Of a stretch of 7,757 bases of DNA, positions 5,249-7,757 are shown in pieces. The notes under the pieces were generated by a model. It worked only from the letters and a program-made list of their open reading frames with translations, had not been told where the DNA came from and did not search any database. Where the stretch lies: assembly GCA_021732945.1 (NCBI GenBank), contig JAKFWB010000090.1, positions 1-7,757 on the forward strand. The letters run 5' to 3'. Made by a program: the position numbers and the translations under genes. Every line of letters begins with the position of its first letter. Position 1 is the first letter of the stretch. This stretch comes from Porphyrobacter sp. (GTDB lineage Bacteria; Pseudomonadota; Alphaproteobacteria; Sphingomonadales; Sphingomonadaceae).

Positions 5249-6610
5249 TCAGGGCTGTGGTTGCGTTGCGGTGACGACCAGAGCGTCGGGCGCTGGCTCG
5301 GCTGCATCTCCCGAGGCATAAGCTGCGGCAAGCAAGCGATAGGACCGCGATGCGAAGGCGAACAATGTCAGCACAACGCCAAGCAGCCCGGTCACGCAGA
5401 ACACCAGCGCCATCCCCCGGTCTGCGCCTGTGCCAAACCAGCCGCCGATCATGGCCGCACCGGCTCCGGTGGTCATGAAGGGGATGGCGACGAACTGGGC
5501 GAGCGGCCCGATCAGGAACGCTGTCAGCGGCGATGCCGCCTGTTCCACCGATTGGGCAAAGCCGAACACCCGTCCCTGCCGTTCATAGGGTACGACCTTC
5601 TGCAAGGTCGTCTGCTCCGCCGCTTCGGCAAAGGGGCTGAAGAACATCCAGATCACGCAGCCAGCGATCAGCAGCGGGATCGACGCCTGAATGGTGAACA
5701 GGCTGGCCGCAATCCAGGTGATGAGGTCGACCAGCAGCAGCGTGCGCAGCGGGCTTTTGCCCAGCCCGATCTTGGCAATCGCCAGCCCGCTGATGATGAA
5801 CGCGCTCGATGCCATGGCCCAAAGCAGACCCCAGTCTTCGACCGACATCAGCGACAGGCCATAGCCATCCATCAGCGCCATGAACACGCCGCCCAGCAGG
5901 TTGTTGAAGGTCGCCAAAAAGATCAGCGCGAACAATCCGGGAACCGCCGCCACCACGCGGATAGTGCCACGCAAATCAATGTCTTTCTTGCCGCCCGCCG
6001 CGCTGGATTCCGGTTCAGGATCATCAAGGCGCACCGTCAGCAGGTGCAGGAAAGCCAGCGCGGTCAAGCCAATCGCCAGGGCCAGCGGCCCGCGGATCCC
6101 ATCCCACGCCACCAGAAAGCCACTGATGCCGGATGTGAGCATGAAGCCGATCCCGCCCACCATGCCAACCAGCCCGTTGGCCTTGTCGCGGCTGTCCTCC
6201 TCAACCAGCAGGGTCACCAGCGTGGCAAGGGCGATCATGCGGATATTGCCGCAGATCACGCCAAGCATGACAAGCACGATGAACCCCCACAGCGGCGCGC
6301 TCGCCGTCTGTGACAATGCCTCTTCCGGGGTCACGACATAGACCGCAAGCGAAGCGGCATAGAGCACGAAGGATGCCGCGCTCGATGCCAGCATGATCCG
6401 CCGCTTGCGATGGTGATCAACCAGACTGCCAAACCAGATCGCAAAACCGCCGGTGAACAACAGATGGATCCCGCCGATCATCCCGGTGACGAACACCGAA
6501 CGGGTTTCCAGAAAGGCCCAAAAGATCAGCGCGAACCAGACCGTGAAATTGACCACGTTCTGCACCAGATTGTTGGCGAGAATCAGGTGGAAGGAGTTGG
6601 TCTGGGGCAT
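5249..6610 (-). CDS. Major facilitator superfamily transporter, probable exporter
   Basis: Inner-membrane secondary transporter of 453 residues with about 12 hydrophobic segments split by a hydrophilic loop (about 194-216, containing DDPEPESSAAGGKKD). The loop between TM2 and TM3 carries an MFS motif-A variant (GSLVDHHRKRR, about 61-71). The C-terminal half has EQTTLQKVVPYERQGRVFGF followed by SPLTAFLIGPL and GTGADRGMALVF, a pattern of the macrolide-efflux/EntS-like branch (MFS_3, PF05977). This suggests drug or metabolite export; the substrate is not predictable. The ATG at 6610 is chosen over one at 6661 because GAAGGA lies 10 nt upstream, MPQTNSFH leads straight into TM1, and the 17 extra residues are hydrophilic without a Shine-Dalgarno. 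The tesB-type gene ends 70 nt upstream on the same strand with no clear terminator between, so co-transcription is plausible. Confidence 0.9.
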   Translation of the reverse strand: MPQTNSFHLILANNLVQNVVNFTVWFALIFWAFLETRSVFVTGMIGGIHLLFTGGFAIWFGSLVDHHRKRRIMLASSAASFVLYAASLAVYVVTPEEALSQTASAPLWGFIVLVMLGVICGNIRMIALATLVTLLVEEDSRDKANGLVGMVGGIGFMLTSGISGFLVAWDGIRGPLALAIGLTALAFLHLLTVRLDDPEPESSAAGGKKDIDLRGTIRVVAAVPGLFALIFLATFNNLLGGVFMALMDGYGLSLMSVEDWGLLWAMASSAFIISGLAIAKIGLGKSPLRTLLLVDLITWIAASLFTIQASIPLLIAGCVIWMFFSPFAEAAEQTTLQKVVPYERQGRVFGFAQSVEQAASPLTAFLIGPLAQFVAIPFMTTGAGAAMIGGWFGTGADRGMALVFCVTGLLGVVLTLFAFASRSYRLLAAAYASGDAAEPAPDALVVTATQPQP

Positions 6611-6680
6611 GCCGCCACTATCCTTCACCCCGCCAGATGGCGCAAGCGGCCCGTGCAGCATCGTTCGCGAGTTTGGGCTG

Positions 6681-7604
6681 CTAAGTGCGCTGTCGCCGCC
6701 GCATCATTCCTTCCTGCGCGACGCTGGCCACCAATTCGCCCGCTTGGTTGAAGATCCGCCCACGGTTGAACCCGCGCCCGCCGCCGCTCCACGGCGCATC
6801 GGTGGCGTAGAGCAGCCATTCGTCCGCCCGCGCATCACGGTGGAACCAGATGGCATGATCAAGGCTCGCGCCCACAAGCTCATTGCGCATCCAGCTTAAG
6901 CCATGCGGCAGCGCGCTGGTGCCGAGCAGGGTGTAATCGCTGGCATAGGTGATGATTGCGCGGTGGAGCGCGGGGGTATCATCGGCCCCGGTGATCGGCG
7001 CGGCGACCCGAAACCATGAATGGGCAGAGGGCGCGCGCGGTTCGCTGCTCATCCAGTGCAGCCGGTCGATGGTGCGCATCTCGATCGGGCGCGGGCGGAG
7101 CATCAACCGGCGCTGCGTGTCGCTCAACCGGTCGCCCCATTCAGCAGCGATTTCGCGGCGCATTTCGATGTCGGGGCGCAGATCATCGGGGCGGGCGACA
7201 TCGGGCATGGGCGAATCCAGATGCTCCAACCCGTCCTCGGGCAGCTGGAAACTGGCGGTAAGGTTGAGGATCGGAGACGGCGTACCGTCTTCTGCCGCCT
7301 GCGATGCAACCACCCGGCGGTTGGAGAAGCTCTTACCGTCAAAATCCCGCTCGATCCGGTAGGTGATCGGCGCGCCCTCACGCCCGCCGCGCAGGAAATA
7401 GGCGTGGAGTGAATGGGCTGCCTTGCCATCGCCGATGGTCGCCTGCGCCGCCTGGAGCGCCTGTGCCAGCACCTGCCCGCCGAACACGCGCCCGATCCCA
7501 TCGGTCTGCGGCGGCCCGACAAAAACATCGGCGGCGCGCTTTTAGACAGTCAGCAGGCGGATCAGGCCGGCGACGAGCTGTGCATTGGTGGGCGTTTCAG
7601 TCAT
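6681..7604 (-). pseudogene. tesB: Acyl-CoA thioesterase II (TesB type) with in-frame stop at codon 21
   Basis: TesB enzymes hydrolyse acyl-CoA thioesters to fatty acid and CoA and are built from two hotdog domains. From ATG 7604 the frame reads MTETPTNAQLVAGLIRLLTV, then TAA (7544-7542), then continues in the same frame with KRAADVFVGPPQTDGIGRVF into the conserved FGGQVLAQAL motif. The upstream 20 residues look like a genuine TesB N-terminus, and the stop replaces a codon where Glu is usual (GAA to TAA, one change). The catalytic Asp, Ser/Thr and Gln of E. coli TesB (D204, T228, Q278) correspond to D223, S247 and Q297, with identical spacing, so the rest is intact. An uninterrupted frame of 268 codons starts at a GTG (7487), but it has no clear Shine-Dalgarno and would lack the first strand of the N-terminal hotdog. 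The gene is therefore either recently inactivated, read through, restarted, or carries a sequencing error. Confidence 0.85.
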
Positions 7605-7638
7605 GGCGCAAGGCCATGTTAGAGCCTATTTCAGTCAT
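7595..7638 (-). repeat. Short direct repeat at the tesB start, forming a possible upstream ORF
   Basis: ATGACTGAAA occurs twice on the minus strand, at 7604-7595 (the tesB start) and at 7638-7629, 34 nt apart and in different frames. The upstream copy opens a 13-codon frame (MTEIGSNMALRHD) whose TGA (7599-7597) overlaps the tesB start. Neither start has a clear Shine-Dalgarno. Confidence 0.35.
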
Positions 7639-7657
7639 ATGGAAGCATTGGCACGGA

Positions 7658-7746
7658 GCCGATTTTTGCCCAGCGCAAGGAGAGAGGAGGGAGCCATGCT
7701 AACGCATAGTTACCGACGATCGACGCGGCGATGGGCCAAAATCGGC
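7658..7746. repeat. Imperfect inverted repeat flanking a ribosome binding site and start codon
   Basis: GCCGATTTTTGCCC (7658-7671) and GGGCCAAAATCGGC (7733-7746) are complementary at 13 of 14 positions, with 61 nt between them. The loop contains the purine-rich AAGGAGAGAGGAGGG and the ATG at 7696. It lies between tesB and the possible plus-strand gene at the right edge. A regulatory hairpin or operator pair is possible, and chance is not excluded. Confidence 0.4.
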
Positions 7747-7757
7747 CCGCCCCGCAG
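7696..7757 (+). CDS. Possible start of an unidentified gene, cut by the right edge
   Basis: An ATG preceded by a long purine run (AAGGAGAGAGGAGGG, 4 nt before the start) opens a frame that stays open to the window end, giving 20 basic residues (MLTHSYRR... WAKIGPPR). The Shine-Dalgarno is the strongest in the window, which is the main reason for the call. The fragment is too short to assign a family; a basic cytoplasmic tail before a membrane anchor is one possibility. It would be divergent from tesB. Confidence 0.35.
   Translation, partial: MLTHSYRRSTRRWAKIGPPR

Noticed and set aside
5261..6313. A 350-codon plus-strand open frame
   Set aside because: Antisense to the MFS gene; its translation is rich in Q, H and R, as expected from the reverse of membrane-segment codons.
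6611..6661. N-terminal extension of the MFS protein to an ATG at 6661
   Set aside because: No ribosome binding site and 17 hydrophilic residues before TM1; the ATG at 6610 has GAAGGA upstream.

Overview
The window looks like an ordinary chromosomal stretch of a high-GC alphaproteobacterium, most likely a sphingomonad (Sphingomonadales, Erythrobacter-like). This is inferred from the style of the UvrC C-terminus, the TesB N-terminus, a tandem universal stress protein, a carotenoid/lignostilbene-type oxygenase, and a GC-rich palindrome of a kind I recall as a dispersed repeat in sphingomonads. No phage, IS element, CRISPR array, rRNA or tRNA was seen.

Layout, left to right. (1) The 3' end of uvrC (nucleotide excision repair) enters from the left edge, and its first bases carry an in-frame palindrome. 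It is followed after 9 nt by an unrecognised two-TM protein with a large extracytoplasmic domain (502-1326, +). (2) A GC-rich hairpin at 1328-1359 separates this unit from a convergent OmpA-family lipoprotein-like or periplasmic protein with a signal peptide, a beta-rich middle and a C-terminal peptidoglycan-binding domain (1367-2272, -, GTG start). (3) A 517-bp gap (2273-2789) holds the ompA-family leader, an 80-nt GC-rich imperfect inverted repeat containing a tandem 12-mer, and no convincing gene. (4) A carotenoid-cleavage-type oxygenase (2790-4286, -) is divergent from a tandem universal stress protein (4431-5240, +). Between them lies a perfect FNR/FixK-type palindrome placed exactly as expected for a class II activator site of the usp promoter. 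(5) An MFS exporter (5249-6610, -) is convergent with usp, with only 8 nt between the stop codons. Upstream of it on the same strand is a tesB-type acyl-CoA thioesterase gene (7604-6681) interrupted by an in-frame TAA at codon 21. (6) The right edge has a purine-rich Shine-Dalgarno and the first codons of a possible plus-strand gene that runs off the window.

Functionally the genes do not form one pathway. The most coherent regulatory unit is the oxygen-responsive-looking usp promoter next to an O2-using oxygenase. The most notable defect is the nonsense codon in tesB. I found no evidence for a novel multi-gene system; the items worth a second look are regulatory and structural.
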